64,000 nt of DNA. It comes from Halosegnis rubeus (GTDB lineage Archaea > Halobacteriota > Halobacteria > Halobacteriales > Haloarculaceae). The notes beneath the pieces are model-generated. The model ran no database searches, was not told the origin of the DNA, and was given only the letters and a program-made list of their open reading frames with translations. The DNA lies in NCBI RefSeq assembly GCF_009184545.1, contig NZ_QJOW01000002.1, positions 248,001-312,000 of the forward strand, given 5' to 3'. A program made the position numbers and the translations under genes. Positions 35,211-43,145 of the stretch are shown here, one piece after another (positions within the stretch are counted from its first letter, which is position 1; each line of letters opens with the position of its first letter).

Positions 35211-35368
35211 CACCCGGGTATCTGACCTCTCAAAACGGGCCGAATCCGCCCACTGGGGAGTGTCTGACGCGCTGCCGTTCCCGTCTCTCGCCCCCGATTT
35301 ATATACCCGTTTGTGGCCGGGTTCCCGCGACACGACAGCCCTAACGCCGTCGGCCGGAAACTCCGTTT

Positions 35369-35962
35369 ATGCCCGTCATCGAGTGTGACACCGCTGACGC
35401 CCGCGACCGACTCCGCGAGGCCGGCGTCGAGATTACGCCCGGCAACACCGACCACGAGCAGTGGCGCGCGACCGACGGTGACGCGACCGCCGTCGCCTAC
35501 GAAGGGAAGGTCGTCGTCCAGGGCCAACGAACCGACCGGCTGGTCGGTCTCCTCCGCGGCGGCGGCGGTCGCGCCTACGTCTACTTCGACGGCGCGTGTC
35601 GCGGCAATCCCGGTCCCGCGGCCATCGGCTACGCCATCGTCACCGGTGACGGTATCGCCGCTGAGGGGGGCGAGCAGGTCGGCCGGATGACGAACAACCG
35701 TGCCGAGTACGAGGCGCTCATCCGGGCGCTCGAAGTGGCGACCGCCCGCGGCTTCGACACGCTCGAAATCAAGGGCGACTCACAGCTCGTCGTCAAACAG
35801 GTGCGCGGGGAGTGGGACACGAACGACCCCGACCTCCGGGAACGCCGGGTCCGCGTCAGAGAGTTGTTGTCCGGCGTCGACTGGAGTATCGAGCACGTTC
35901 CGCGGGAAATAAACGAGCGGGCCGATAACCTAGCGAACGACGCCTTCGATGCTTCCCGATGA
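35369..35962 (+). CDS. rnhA: Ribonuclease HI, archaeal type
   Basis: 197 residues. The N-terminal ~70 residues are a small extra domain common in haloarchaeal enzymes. The catalytic core has the D-E-D-D set in VYFDGACRGNPGPAAIGYA, NNRAEYEALIRALEVATARG, LEIKGDSQLVVKQVRGEW and INERADNLANDAFDA. It cuts RNA in RNA-DNA hybrids. The next gene starts inside its last codons. A TATATA box lies about 65 nt upstream. Confidence 0.94.
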   Translation: MPVIECDTADARDRLREAGVEITPGNTDHEQWRATDGDATAVAYEGKVVVQGQRTDRLVGLLRGGGGRAYVYFDGACRGNPGPAAIGYAIVTGDGIAAEGGEQVGRMTNNRAEYEALIRALEVATARGFDTLEIKGDSQLVVKQVRGEWDTNDPDLRERRVRVRELLSGVDWSIEHVPREINERADNLANDAFDASR

Positions 35963-36527
35963 TATCCGCGACGAGGCGGAACGCCTGACGAAACTCGCCC
36001 GCGAGGTCGAACAGCGCGCTGAACACGACGCTCCCTTCGACGGCGACGACCCGACCGTCTCCGAGGCCGACCGCTATCGACAGCGCCGGGACGAACTGCT
36101 CGCCGACTACGACTACGTCGCTAGACTTCGCTCCGGCGACACGGACACCCACCTGGTCTTACACCCCGACGACTGGACCGACGAGGAGGGAACCGTCGTG
36201 ATGGAGCGCGTCGACACCGACGAGGCAATCGAGCGCCAGCTGTCGGGAACAGGCGACGGCGACAACTGGCACGCGGTCGAAGAGCACAACCGCGCCGTCG
36301 CCGACCGTATCGAGCGCGAACACGGCGAGCTACACGGCTACAACGCCCACCGGCTCGCCGACTTCGCCGGCAACCACTACGCGAAGCCCATCGAACAGCT
36401 CACGCCCCCCGAGCGACGGGAGTTCATCACTGACTACTATCCGCGCAACGCCTTCCCCGACGAGCAACAGCGGGCCGCACTGGAGGAGTCGGTCGAACTC
36501 ACCGTCGAGGCTGCAGAGTCGACGTAG
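35949..36527 (+). CDS. RNase HI operon partner protein, haloarchaeal
   Basis: 192 residues overlapping the end of rnhA by 14 nt, so the two are co-translated. It begins MLPDDIRDEAERLTKLAREV and is acidic and helical. A conserved core reads ARLRSGDTDTHLVLHPDDWT and HGYNAHRLADFAGNHYAKPI, followed by REFITDYYPRNAFPDEQQRA. No enzymatic motif is known. Its fixed place after rnhA suggests a role in the same process. Confidence 0.7.
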   Translation: MLPDDIRDEAERLTKLAREVEQRAEHDAPFDGDDPTVSEADRYRQRRDELLADYDYVARLRSGDTDTHLVLHPDDWTDEEGTVVMERVDTDEAIERQLSGTGDGDNWHAVEEHNRAVADRIEREHGELHGYNAHRLADFAGNHYAKPIEQLTPPERREFITDYYPRNAFPDEQQRAALEESVELTVEAAEST

Positions 36528-36569
36528 CCGCGGCTCCGGGGCTGGTGACTCGGAGAAACAGACTCAGAC

Positions 36570-36920
36570 TCAGTTGAGTCGTGCTTCGAGCGCCTCGACG
36601 CGCTCCTCGGCGGCCGTGAACTTCTCGAACTCCCACGCGTACTGGTCGAGTAGCACGTCGATGCCCTCCTCGGTGAGTTCGTACTGATTCGTCCGCTTGT
36701 CGAGTTCGCTCTTCTCGACGAGCCCGAGTTCGACGAGGTCGTCGAGATTCGGGTAGAGTCGGCCGTGGTTGACCTCCGTCCCGTAATACTCCTCGAGTTC
36801 GCGCTTGATGGCGAGCCCGTAGCGTGCCTCCTCCGCGAGGATGGTGAGGATGTTCCGCTGGAACGCCGTGAGTTCGCTTGCAATGCCTGGGGTGCCCGTG
36901 ACTGATTGTGCCTCTGACAT
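36570..36920 (-). CDS. PadR-family transcription regulator
   Basis: 116 residues. The winged helix is ELTAFQRNILTILAEEARYG, LAIKRELEEYYGTEVNHGRL and YPNLDDLVELGLVEKSELDK, followed by the PadR helix at the C-terminus (EFEKFTAAEERVEALEARLN). It is a dimeric regulator; a repeated sequence in its own promoter suggests autoregulation. A short insertion-sequence relic region lies upstream. Confidence 0.88.
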   Translation of the reverse strand: MSEAQSVTGTPGIASELTAFQRNILTILAEEARYGLAIKRELEEYYGTEVNHGRLYPNLDDLVELGLVEKSELDKRTNQYELTEEGIDVLLDQYAWEFEKFTAAEERVEALEARLN

Positions 36921-36926
36921 GGTACT

Positions 36927-36950
36927 GTTAACGTAGTTGACGTATTTAAC
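36927..36950 (-). promoter_or_regulatory. PadR promoter with 9-bp phased repeats
   Basis: GTTAACGTA-GTTGACGTA-TTTAAC on the plus strand, three near copies of one hexamer (GTYRAC-like) spaced exactly 9 bp apart, ending in the TATA-like TTAAATA of the minus strand. The array covers the region between TATA box and start codon of the PadR gene. It is a strong candidate operator. Confidence 0.55.
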
Positions 36951-37133
36951 ACTTGGCGAACATCTGTTCTGCCAGCGGGCTCGCCGTTGTGTCTACCACC
37001 GTGTACGTCTCGATAGGCCTTAGAGAGTTTCGGTAAGCTCCTGAGGTATTATAGAGGTTCGAGGAGAATACTGGTGGCGTTAGCCACCAGATGAATCCGA
37101 CAGGTTAAATCACAAACAACCGTATCAGAATGT
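36951..37133. other. Non-coding stretch with a perfect hairpin
   Basis: No gene can be supported here. At 37071-37090 lies a perfect stem-loop CTGGTGGC-GTTA-GCCACCAG (8-bp stem, 4-nt loop). Base composition is lower in GC than the surrounding genes, which fits imported DNA. It borders the IS200/IS605-type relic that follows. Confidence 0.45.
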
Positions 37134-37384
37134 ATGCGTGGGGAACTGGCGGTTGACTCGGTGTTCACCACGACTCTTAGTCGAAATCAAAAAGTAAGCC
37201 GACCACGCCGACAGTCGTTACACAATCAGGTAACTCGAAGCCCTCTACAGGGTACGAGTAACGGCTTCGTGACAGAGCCACTGGCTGACTGTCCAGCAAA
37301 TCTTAGACCCCCAATCTTCAGGATTGACCTGCCCGTCCAACACTGGGTGGGAGGCCCGCGCCTTTAGACGCGGGAGGATGTCAC
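37134..37384 (+). mobile_element. IS200/IS605-type element relic: tnpB 3' tail and right end
   Basis: An open frame 37134-37367 (MRGELAVDSVFTTTLSRNQK, ending QHWVGGPRL) stops inside a terminal hairpin CCCGCG-CCTTTAGA-CGCGGG (37355-37374), followed at once by AGGATGTCAC. The hairpin plus GGATGTCA is the known right end of IS1341-type (tnpB-only) elements, where it is also the 3' part of the guide RNA. The frame looks like the variable C-terminal tail of TnpB; the catalytic core is gone. No left end is visible. Confidence 0.6.
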
Positions 37385-37449
37385 TCACCGAATATCGGCC
37401 GTACAGAGTAATCGAAAGTGGTTTTTGACAGCCAATCCCAGCGCGGAGT

Positions 37450-37983
37450 ATGGCAAATCTCTGGGAGGACATGGAGACGGGACCGAACGCGCCCGAGGAA
37501 ATCTACGCCGTCGTTGAGTGTCTCAAGGGCGAGCGCAACAAGTACGAGTACGACAAGGACATCCCGGGCGTCGTGCTCGACCGCGTGCTCCACTCGAACG
37601 TCCACTACCCCTCGGATTACGGCTTCATCCCGCAGTCGTACTACGACGACGAGGACCCCTTCGACGTGCTCGTGCTCGTCGAAGACCAGACGTTCCCGGG
37701 CTGCGTCATCGAGGCGCGTCCCGTCGCGCTCATGAAGATGGACGACGACGGCGAGCAGGACGACAAGGTCATCGCCGTCCCGAGTGAGGACCCGCGCTAC
37801 GACCACATCGAGGACCTCGAAGACATCCCACAACAGCAGCTCGACGAGATCGAGGAGTTCTTCGAGACGTACAAGAATCTGGAGGAGGGCAAAGAGGTCG
37901 AGACCCTCGGCTTCGAGGGCCAGCAGGCCGCCTTCGACGCCATCGAGCACGCTCAGGAGCTGTACGACGAGCAGTTCGCGTAG
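37450..37983 (+). CDS. ppa: Inorganic pyrophosphatase, family I
   Basis: 177 residues. The active site contains NKYEYDKDIPGVVLDRVLHS, YPSDYGFIPQSYYDDEDPFD (the D-x-D-P-x-D signature as DEDPFD), VLVEDQTFPGCVIEARPV and KMDDDGEQDDKVIAVP. It hydrolyses pyrophosphate with magnesium in the cytoplasm. A T-rich box about 27 nt before the ATG suggests a leaderless transcript. The IS relic ends 65 nt upstream, close to this promoter. Confidence 0.96.
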   Translation: MANLWEDMETGPNAPEEIYAVVECLKGERNKYEYDKDIPGVVLDRVLHSNVHYPSDYGFIPQSYYDDEDPFDVLVLVEDQTFPGCVIEARPVALMKMDDDGEQDDKVIAVPSEDPRYDHIEDLEDIPQQQLDEIEEFFETYKNLEEGKEVETLGFEGQQAAFDAIEHAQELYDEQFA

Positions 37984-38029
37984 AGCGGACCGCCCAAACC
38001 CTCATACCGAGTCGCCGACAGAGTCGGCC

Positions 38030-38368
38030 GTGCAGGTCGTACACGAGGAGTCCGGCGACACCGTTGCGACGACCGTCGACGTGGCCGACAGCTTTCTCGC
38101 CCGCGCTCGCGGGCTGATGTTCCGGCGGTCGGTTCCCGACGACTACGCGCTCGTCTTCAAGTTCACGGGCCAGTCGACACGGGGCCTCCACATGGTGTTC
38201 GTCCCGTTCGCCATCGACGCCGTGTGGCTCACCGACGGCGTCGTCCAACAGGTGACACGGCTCTCGGCGTGGACCGGCCGCGGGAGAGCGGTCGCCGACA
38301 CCGTCATTGAACTCCCCGCGGGCGCGGCCGACGACATTGAACCGGGCGACCACGTCACGGTCGACTAG
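38030..38368 (+). CDS. DUF192 family protein
   Basis: 112 residues from a GTG (VQVVHEESGDTVATTVDVAD); the longer frame upstream is antisense-like and overlaps ppa. The family motif is ARARGLMFRRSVPDDYALVF, then GLHMVFVPFAIDAVWLTDGV and a C-terminal IELPAGAADDIEPGDHV. No signal peptide is visible. DUF192 function is unknown. It shares a CTAG stop overlap with the convergent lipoprotein gene. Confidence 0.85.
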   Translation: MQVVHEESGDTVATTVDVADSFLARARGLMFRRSVPDDYALVFKFTGQSTRGLHMVFVPFAIDAVWLTDGVVQQVTRLSAWTGRGRAVADTVIELPAGAADDIEPGDHVTVD

Positions 38369-38964
38369 GCCGGCGAGAGCCGAAGCTCCCACGTCCAGTA
38401 GTCGCCCACCACGAGCAGGAGCCGGTAGGTCTCTCCCCCGTAGCGGACGTGCTCCGCGTCCGGAAGCGGCGGTCTGTCGGCACCTAACTCCGTGTGGTAG
38501 CCGCCGTCGACGGCCGCTGCGACGACCTCACGCTCGCCGTCGCTCAGGTTCGCCGCGTCGACGACTGTCGTGTTCGGGCCGGGTTCGGCGACCTCGGTTT
38601 CGACGCCGTAGCTCGCGTACAGGTCGCCCTGCGTGAGCGACACCTCGTACCGGGTCCCGTCGTAGCGCACGTACTCGACGTCGTGGAACGCGTTCACCGC
38701 ATCAGGGCCGAACCGCGTCTCGGGAACGTGTGGCGAGTCGGGCAGGAACCGGACGGTCCCGTTCACCGCGGCCCGGACCACCGCCTGCTCCGTCTCGGAG
38801 AGGTCGGCGTAGGCGACTGTCTCGGGTGTTTCGGTCGCTGTTCCGGGTATCGGGTCGGGCGTCGGGCTTGCTGTGTCCGTCTGGGTCTCGATCGGTGTCG
38901 CCGCCGGCCCGCCGGTACAGCCGGCGACGAGCACGAGCGCGACGAGGAGGAGGGCGGTGCGCAC
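38365..38964 (-). CDS. Lipoprotein of unknown function
   Basis: 199 residues from a GTG at 38964 (VRTALLLVALVLVAGCTGGP), with lipobox VAGC at about residues 13-16. A T/P-rich linker leads to two similar ~60-residue units, each with a segment such as LSETEQAVVRAAVNGTVRFL and LSDGEREVVAAAVDGGYHTE, followed by a pair of tyrosine-rich strands (VRYDGTRYEVSL; VRYGGETYRLLL). This internal duplication is clear. It is exported and anchored; function unknown. Confidence 0.72.
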   Translation of the reverse strand: MRTALLLVALVLVAGCTGGPAATPIETQTDTASPTPDPIPGTATETPETVAYADLSETEQAVVRAAVNGTVRFLPDSPHVPETRFGPDAVNAFHDVEYVRYDGTRYEVSLTQGDLYASYGVETEVAEPGPNTTVVDAANLSDGEREVVAAAVDGGYHTELGADRPPLPDAEHVRYGGETYRLLLVVGDYWTWELRLSPA

Positions 38965-39043
38965 ACGCAAACTCGCTGACACGGTGGTAAGTGCTTTCGG
39001 GCGTATCCGTACTGTTTTGTCGAGAGACGCGCCTACATCGGGT

Positions 39044-39331
39044 GTGAGCGACGACGAGTATCTCGTGGAGATCAAGCGGTCGGCCCGGAAGGTGTCGCCC
39101 GACGCCGGCCGGTGGGTGCGCGCCCACGGGACGCGGCGAGCGTTCGCCACGAAGGCGCTCGCCGCCCAGTGGGCGCGCATCATGTCGCCGCCCGAGCGCA
39201 CGGTCTGGGTGCAGGACGCCGCACCGTGGGACGAGAGCGACGTCGACGGCTACGTCGTCGGCGGGCGGCGCGTCTCCCCGCGTCGGGACCCCGACCCGGG
39301 CGAGCAGGAGTCGCTCGCCAACGTCGAGTGA
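39044..39331 (+). CDS. 95-residue conserved basic-rich protein
   Basis: From GTG 39044 the protein reads VSDDEYLVEIKRSARKVSPD, then WVRAHGTRRAFATKALAAQW and RTVWVQDAAPWDESDVDGYV. It has more arginine than most neighbours. It resembles small haloarchaeal proteins without assigned function. It stands alone, 42 nt before a membrane-protein gene on the same strand. Confidence 0.6.
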   Translation: MSDDEYLVEIKRSARKVSPDAGRWVRAHGTRRAFATKALAAQWARIMSPPERTVWVQDAAPWDESDVDGYVVGGRRVSPRRDPDPGEQESLANVE

Positions 39332-39373
39332 CCGCGAGCGTGAATTTATGCTCGCGTAGCCGCGAGAGAGCGT

Positions 39374-39619
39374 ATGGAAAGCGACGGCTCGGAGTTCACG
39401 CTCAGCCGCAAGCGCGCGCTCCGCGGGATTCTCCCGTTTCTCGCGCTCGGCGTCGCCGACGTGATTCTCCTCTTAGAGTGGGGACTCGACCCGCTGTGGG
39501 GGTTCATGATTCTGCCGCCTATCCTGATGATTAGCGTGCTCGGGTGGGTGGCGTTCCGCGGCGGCATGATTCGCAACCGCGGTGTCGAACCCGGCGAGGA
39601 CGACCCCGACGACCAGTAG
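39374..39619 (+). CDS. 81-residue membrane protein with two helices
   Basis: The two hydrophobic stretches are ILPFLALGVADVILLLEWGL and LWGFMILPPILMISVLGWVA; the N-terminus is polar (MESDGSEFTLSRKRALRG) and the C-terminus very acidic (EPGEDDPDDQ). A hairpin membrane protein. No family is recognised. It may share a transcript with the gene before it. Confidence 0.6.
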   Translation: MESDGSEFTLSRKRALRGILPFLALGVADVILLLEWGLDPLWGFMILPPILMISVLGWVAFRGGMIRNRGVEPGEDDPDDQ

Positions 39620-39624
39620 CCGGC

Positions 39625-40092
39625 TCAGTAGGTCGGTGCCGGCCGGTACGACTGGTCGCGCGCCACCACCGTCTCCGGCTCTACCCGAACGAGCGTCGCC
39701 GAGTCGGGCGGCTGTTCGACGTACGTATGAAAACGGTCGTCCCACGTCTCTCGTCCCGCGCCCAGATACTTCGCGTACAGTCGTCCTGCACGCTCGGCGT
39801 CGAACGGCTCCAGCGTCGCCGTTCCGCGCACACCGACGTGTTGGATGAGCCCGCGGGCCGGCTCTGAGTCCACGACGCTGACGGCCACTCGCTCGTCCTC
39901 CTCGATGCGGTCGGTGAAGCTGTTGGACGCGCGGTCGGCGTCGATCCAGACGGTCTCGGTCTCCTCGTCGTACAGAAACCACACCGGCGAGTCGCGCGGC
40001 CCGTCCGGGCTCGCGGTCGCGATGTGGGCAAACAGCGGACGCGCGAGAAACGTCGCAATCGGCACACCGAGGGTGTCCTCGACGATTTCCAT
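39625..40092 (-). CDS. Pyridoxamine 5'-phosphate oxidase-family protein
   Basis: 155 residues from MEIVEDTLGVPIATFLARPL. The split-barrel fold shows LFAHIATASPDGPRDSPVWF, TVWIDADRASNSFTDRIEED and ERVAVSVVDSEPARGLIQHV, typical of the flavin- or F420-binding superfamily. The reductase substrate is not predictable. A start eight codons upstream (40116) is possible. Confidence 0.85.
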   Translation of the reverse strand: MEIVEDTLGVPIATFLARPLFAHIATASPDGPRDSPVWFLYDEETETVWIDADRASNSFTDRIEEDERVAVSVVDSEPARGLIQHVGVRGTATLEPFDAERAGRLYAKYLGAGRETWDDRFHTYVEQPPDSATLVRVEPETVVARDQSYRPAPTY

Positions 40093-40174
40093 GCGCAATG
40101 CTTGCCGCATCTGCACTTAGCGGTTGAGATGTCGGGACGACACGCAGGGCGGTCGCTCGGCAGATACGACAAAA

Positions 40175-40197
40175 CGCCGAGAGTGAGATATTGAACT
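40175..40197 (-). repeat. Partial copy of the tRNA-Ser 3' end
   Basis: CGCCGAGAGTGAGAT-A-TTGAACT matches 40317-40338 of the tRNA gene, with a single inserted base, 22 of 23 positions. The tRNA starts 119 nt away. Such a duplicate of a tRNA 3' end is the usual trace of site-specific integration or of an element lost since. Between the two copies lies a G/C-rich stretch with the inverted repeat GACGACGC/GCGTCGTC and no gene. Confidence 0.5.
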
Positions 40198-40316
40198 ACG
40201 CGACGACGCTCGCGATGCTCGCGTCGTCTCTCGTTCAAACTCACGCAGCGTTCACCGACGCGGGTAGCTCACGGCTTCGCTGTCGCTCACCAGTTCGCTA
40301 CGGTGCGTCGGAAAAG

Positions 40317-40401
40317 CGCCGAGAGTGAGATTTGAACTCACGTGTCCGTGAGGACAGTAGATTTCGAATCTACCGCCTTGGCCAGGCTAGGCTATCTCGG
40401 C
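40317..40401 (-). tRNA. tRNA-Ser (CGA)
   Basis: On the minus strand the acceptor stem GCCGAGA pairs with TCTCGGC, with G73. The anticodon stem GTAGA/TCTAC encloses TT-CGA-AA, giving anticodon CGA. The long variable arm TGTCCTCACGGACA is characteristic of serine tRNA, and the T-arm GTGAG-TTCAAAT-CTCAC follows. 85 nt, no intron, no encoded CCA. Confidence 0.94.
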
Positions 40402-40475
40402 TCACTCGCACGTCTGCCGGGCGCGAGTTTAGGGATTACGATTCGGCTGAGAGATCCGAGCCTTCTTGTGTTGGT

Positions 40476-40784
40476 ATGACGTTGTGTCGCTATCTCAAGC
40501 GCATGGGCGTCACCACCATCCTCATCGACGAGGTCGGCAGCCTGGCGGGGTCGCTCGACGCCACCGACGAGCGGGTGAGCTATCTCGCCGATAACATGAT
40601 TTTCCTCCGGTACGTGGAGATGGACGGCGAGATTCGAAAGGTGGTCGGCGTCCTCAAAAAGCGATTCAGCAACTTCGAGCAGTCGCTGCGCGAGCTGCGT
40701 ATCGACACCGACGGCGCCACTCTCGGTGAGGCACTTACCGACCGGCGCGGTATCCTCACCGGCGTCCCAGAACTGATTGAGTAG
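40476..40784 (+). CDS. Truncated KaiC/RadA-like ATPase, C-terminal fragment
   Basis: 102 residues starting MTLCRYLKRMGVTTILIDEV. The sequence ATDERVSYLADNMIFLRYVE, IRKVVGVLKKRFSNFEQSLR and EALTDRRGILTGVPELIE is the end of the KaiC-type domain; the Walker A/B half is absent. The open frame runs back into the tRNA gene without a known N-terminal part, so the 5' portion seems to be lost. It is 3 nt upstream of the sensor kinase, and intact versions elsewhere often sit beside such sensors. Confidence 0.65.
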   Translation: MTLCRYLKRMGVTTILIDEVGSLAGSLDATDERVSYLADNMIFLRYVEMDGEIRKVVGVLKKRFSNFEQSLRELRIDTDGATLGEALTDRRGILTGVPELIE

Positions 40785-40787
40785 CCG

Positions 40788-42551
40788 ATGGACACGCACC
40801 GCCGGTCCGATACGGACGACGGCGCGGTGCGGATTACCCTCGGTTTCGACAGCGACCGGAACCGCGAACTGCTCGCACAGCTGCTCGCCCAGTACGACGT
40901 AGTCGATTTCGACGGATCGGTCCCCGACGGCACGGACCTGTGTATCGTCGACGCCGGCGCGTTCTCCCGAGTTCGGGATGCACTCACAGCGTGGAAGACA
41001 GCCAGCCAGCCGACAGCCGCACCGGCGCTGCTCGTCGCGACAGGCGACGAGACGGCGTTGTGGGAAGAGTACGGCGACGCGGTCGGGACGGCCGTCGACG
41101 CAATTCAGTCGATTCCAGCCCCGAAACGCGCAATCGAGACGCGCGTCTCGGCACTGGTGGAGACGCGCGAGGAGTCAAAGCTCGCAGCCGACCGCCGCAA
41201 CCAACTCGAACTCTACGGGCGGGCCATGGACGGTGCCGAAACCGGTATCATCATGACCGAAGCAGACAACGACCATCCAATCGTCTACGCTAACGACGGC
41301 TTCCTCGAGATGACGGGCTACGACCGCGAGGACGTGCTCGGGCGCAACTGCCGGTTCCTGCAGGGACCCGACACCGACGAGCAGACGCGCACGGAACTGC
41401 GGGAGGCACTTCAGGCCCGCGAGCAGGTCAGCGTCGAGATTCTGAACTACCGGAAGTCTGGCGAGCCGTTCTGGAACGAACTCGAAATCGTCCCCGTCAC
41501 CGAAGACGGCAGCATCTCGCACTTCATCGGCTTCCAGCGGGATATCACCGAGCGAAAGGCCAGAGAGCGAATCCTCCAGCGCCACCAGCGAATCGTCCAG
41601 TCGGTGAGCGACCCGATTCTCGTGCTCGACCCCGCGGGAACCATCGAGTACGCCAACGACGCGGCCGCACAGGTGTTCGGTGCCGACACGACCGACACCG
41701 CCGTGACGGGCTTGTTCGACGAGGAGCAGGCCGGCGAGCTGATGGACAGCTTGATGCTCGCGCTCGCCCGCGATGAGACCCGCGAACAGGAGCTGACGCT
41801 GCCGGGTGACCGCCACACCTACCAGTTCCGCTTCCGGCCCGAGACGCTGGAGGGGAGTCGGCGGGTCATCGTCGTCGCGCGCGACATCACCGACATCCGC
41901 CGCCAACAGGAGCGACTCTCCGTGCTCGACCGGGTGTTGCGTCACAATCTCCGCAACAAGCTGAACGTGGTAGCCGGCCACGCCGCGACGCTGACGGACG
42001 CACCCGACAGCGACCCGGAGACGATACAGTCCGCGGGCGAGCGCATCTCCGCGGCCGCAGAGAACCTGTTAGACATCGCCGAGTCGGTTCGCAAGTTCGG
42101 CGACGACACCGCTATCGACGGACAGGCCGGCCAACAGTGCGACCTCGCCGAACTGGTCGAACAGACCGTCCCGCGACTGGAAGTCATCTACCCCGAGGCC
42201 AACGTCGAGACGGTGGCGCCGGAGTCTGCCGTCGCCGTCTGTCCGGACCAAATCGAGTTCTGTCTGAAAAAGCTGTTCGACGACGCAATCGACCGCAGCG
42301 GGGACGGCTCGAAGATCACCGTCTCCGTCGTCGACCGGAACGACGTGGTCGAACTCCGGGTCCACGACGACGGCGAGGCGATGCCACAGATCGAGCGCCG
42401 CGCGCTCATGACCGGCTCCGAGACGCCACTGGAACACACGCAGGGTATCGCGTTGTGGCTGGTCAGGTGGGCCGTCGAGGGCGTCGGTGGACAGTTCCAC
42501 GTCGACGTCGAGAACGGGACGACGGTGACGCTGTCGCTGCCCGCGGTTTAA
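40788..42551 (+). CDS. LOV/PAS sensor histidine kinase
   Basis: 587 residues. Residues 15-120 resemble a receiver-like domain (VVDFDGSVPDGTDLCIVDAG). A PAS domain at 140-260 carries the LOV signature GRNCRFLQG with the photoactive Cys188, followed by a PAC motif (HFIGFQRDITERKARER). A second PAS lies at 265-375. The HisKA phospho-acceptor His386 is in VLRHNLRNKLNVVAGH. The ATPase domain is weak: the N-box reads LKKLFDDAID, lacking the usual Asn, and the G-box reads DDGEAMP. It may sense blue light or redox. It has no response regulator beside it. Confidence 0.85.
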   Translation: MDTHRRSDTDDGAVRITLGFDSDRNRELLAQLLAQYDVVDFDGSVPDGTDLCIVDAGAFSRVRDALTAWKTASQPTAAPALLVATGDETALWEEYGDAVGTAVDAIQSIPAPKRAIETRVSALVETREESKLAADRRNQLELYGRAMDGAETGIIMTEADNDHPIVYANDGFLEMTGYDREDVLGRNCRFLQGPDTDEQTRTELREALQAREQVSVEILNYRKSGEPFWNELEIVPVTEDGSISHFIGFQRDITERKARERILQRHQRIVQSVSDPILVLDPAGTIEYANDAAAQVFGADTTDTAVTGLFDEEQAGELMDSLMLALARDETREQELTLPGDRHTYQFRFRPETLEGSRRVIVVARDITDIRRQQERLSVLDRVLRHNLRNKLNVVAGHAATLTDAPDSDPETIQSAGERISAAAENLLDIAESVRKFGDDTAIDGQAGQQCDLAELVEQTVPRLEVIYPEANVETVAPESAVAVCPDQIEFCLKKLFDDAIDRSGDGSKITVSVVDRNDVVELRVHDDGEAMPQIERRALMTGSETPLEHTQGIALWLVRWAVEGVGGQFHVDVENGTTVTLSLPAV

Positions 42552-43081
42552 CTCGACGCGTACGCCTCGACGCCCCGGACCAGCGGCCGGAGATACGAAT
42601 CCCGGTAGGCGTCGACATCGGAATCGAGCAGGTCGAACCGCTTGTACACCATCGCGCTCACGACTTCGCGGAACTCCTCGAGTGTGAGTTCCGAAATCGG
42701 TCGCCTCGACCCCGGCGGACAGTCCCCGGGCCGAATCGGGAGCATGACGAAGGTGTCGGTCGGGGCGTGGTCGCCGACGAAGTGGAGCGTCTCCACGCTG
42801 CCGCCCGGCTTCGGCTCGTGGACGGCGACGACGCCGGCGTCGGTCACGAACGGGTCGGCGTCGGTGTCGACCCCCAGTCCGAGCGCGACGATGACGAACT
42901 CCACGTCGGCCGGGACCGCCTCGGTGAGGCGGGTAAAGACGTCGCCGAAGCGGTCGCGGAACGCCTCCGCCGTGAGGTCCTGCAGTTCGTTGTACAACGT
43001 TCCGACGCTGCGGCGGTCGTCGCCGAGGGCGTCGGCGAGGTCGGGCGGCAGGTCGTGTTCGATGTCGAGACGCGCTGTCAC
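42548..43081 (-). CDS. Conserved haloarchaeal protein, unknown function
   Basis: 177 residues starting MTARLDIEHDLPPDLADALG. It has an alpha/beta pattern with VEFVIVALGLGVDTDADPFV and FVMLPIRPGDCPPGSRRPIS, and an acidic helical C-terminus (VDAYRDSYLRPLVRGVEAYA). No known motif. It shares the stop tetramer TTAA with the convergent sensor kinase and lies beside the pilin-like cluster. Confidence 0.55.
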   Translation of the reverse strand: MTARLDIEHDLPPDLADALGDDRRSVGTLYNELQDLTAEAFRDRFGDVFTRLTEAVPADVEFVIVALGLGVDTDADPFVTDAGVVAVHEPKPGGSVETLHFVGDHAPTDTFVMLPIRPGDCPPGSRRPISELTLEEFREVVSAMVYKRFDLLDSDVDAYRDSYLRPLVRGVEAYASS

Positions 43082-43145
43082 GGGCGTGTGTTCACGTCCT
43101 GAAACAAGCCCCTGTCGTTATCACCGTTGACGCCGTGTACGATGT

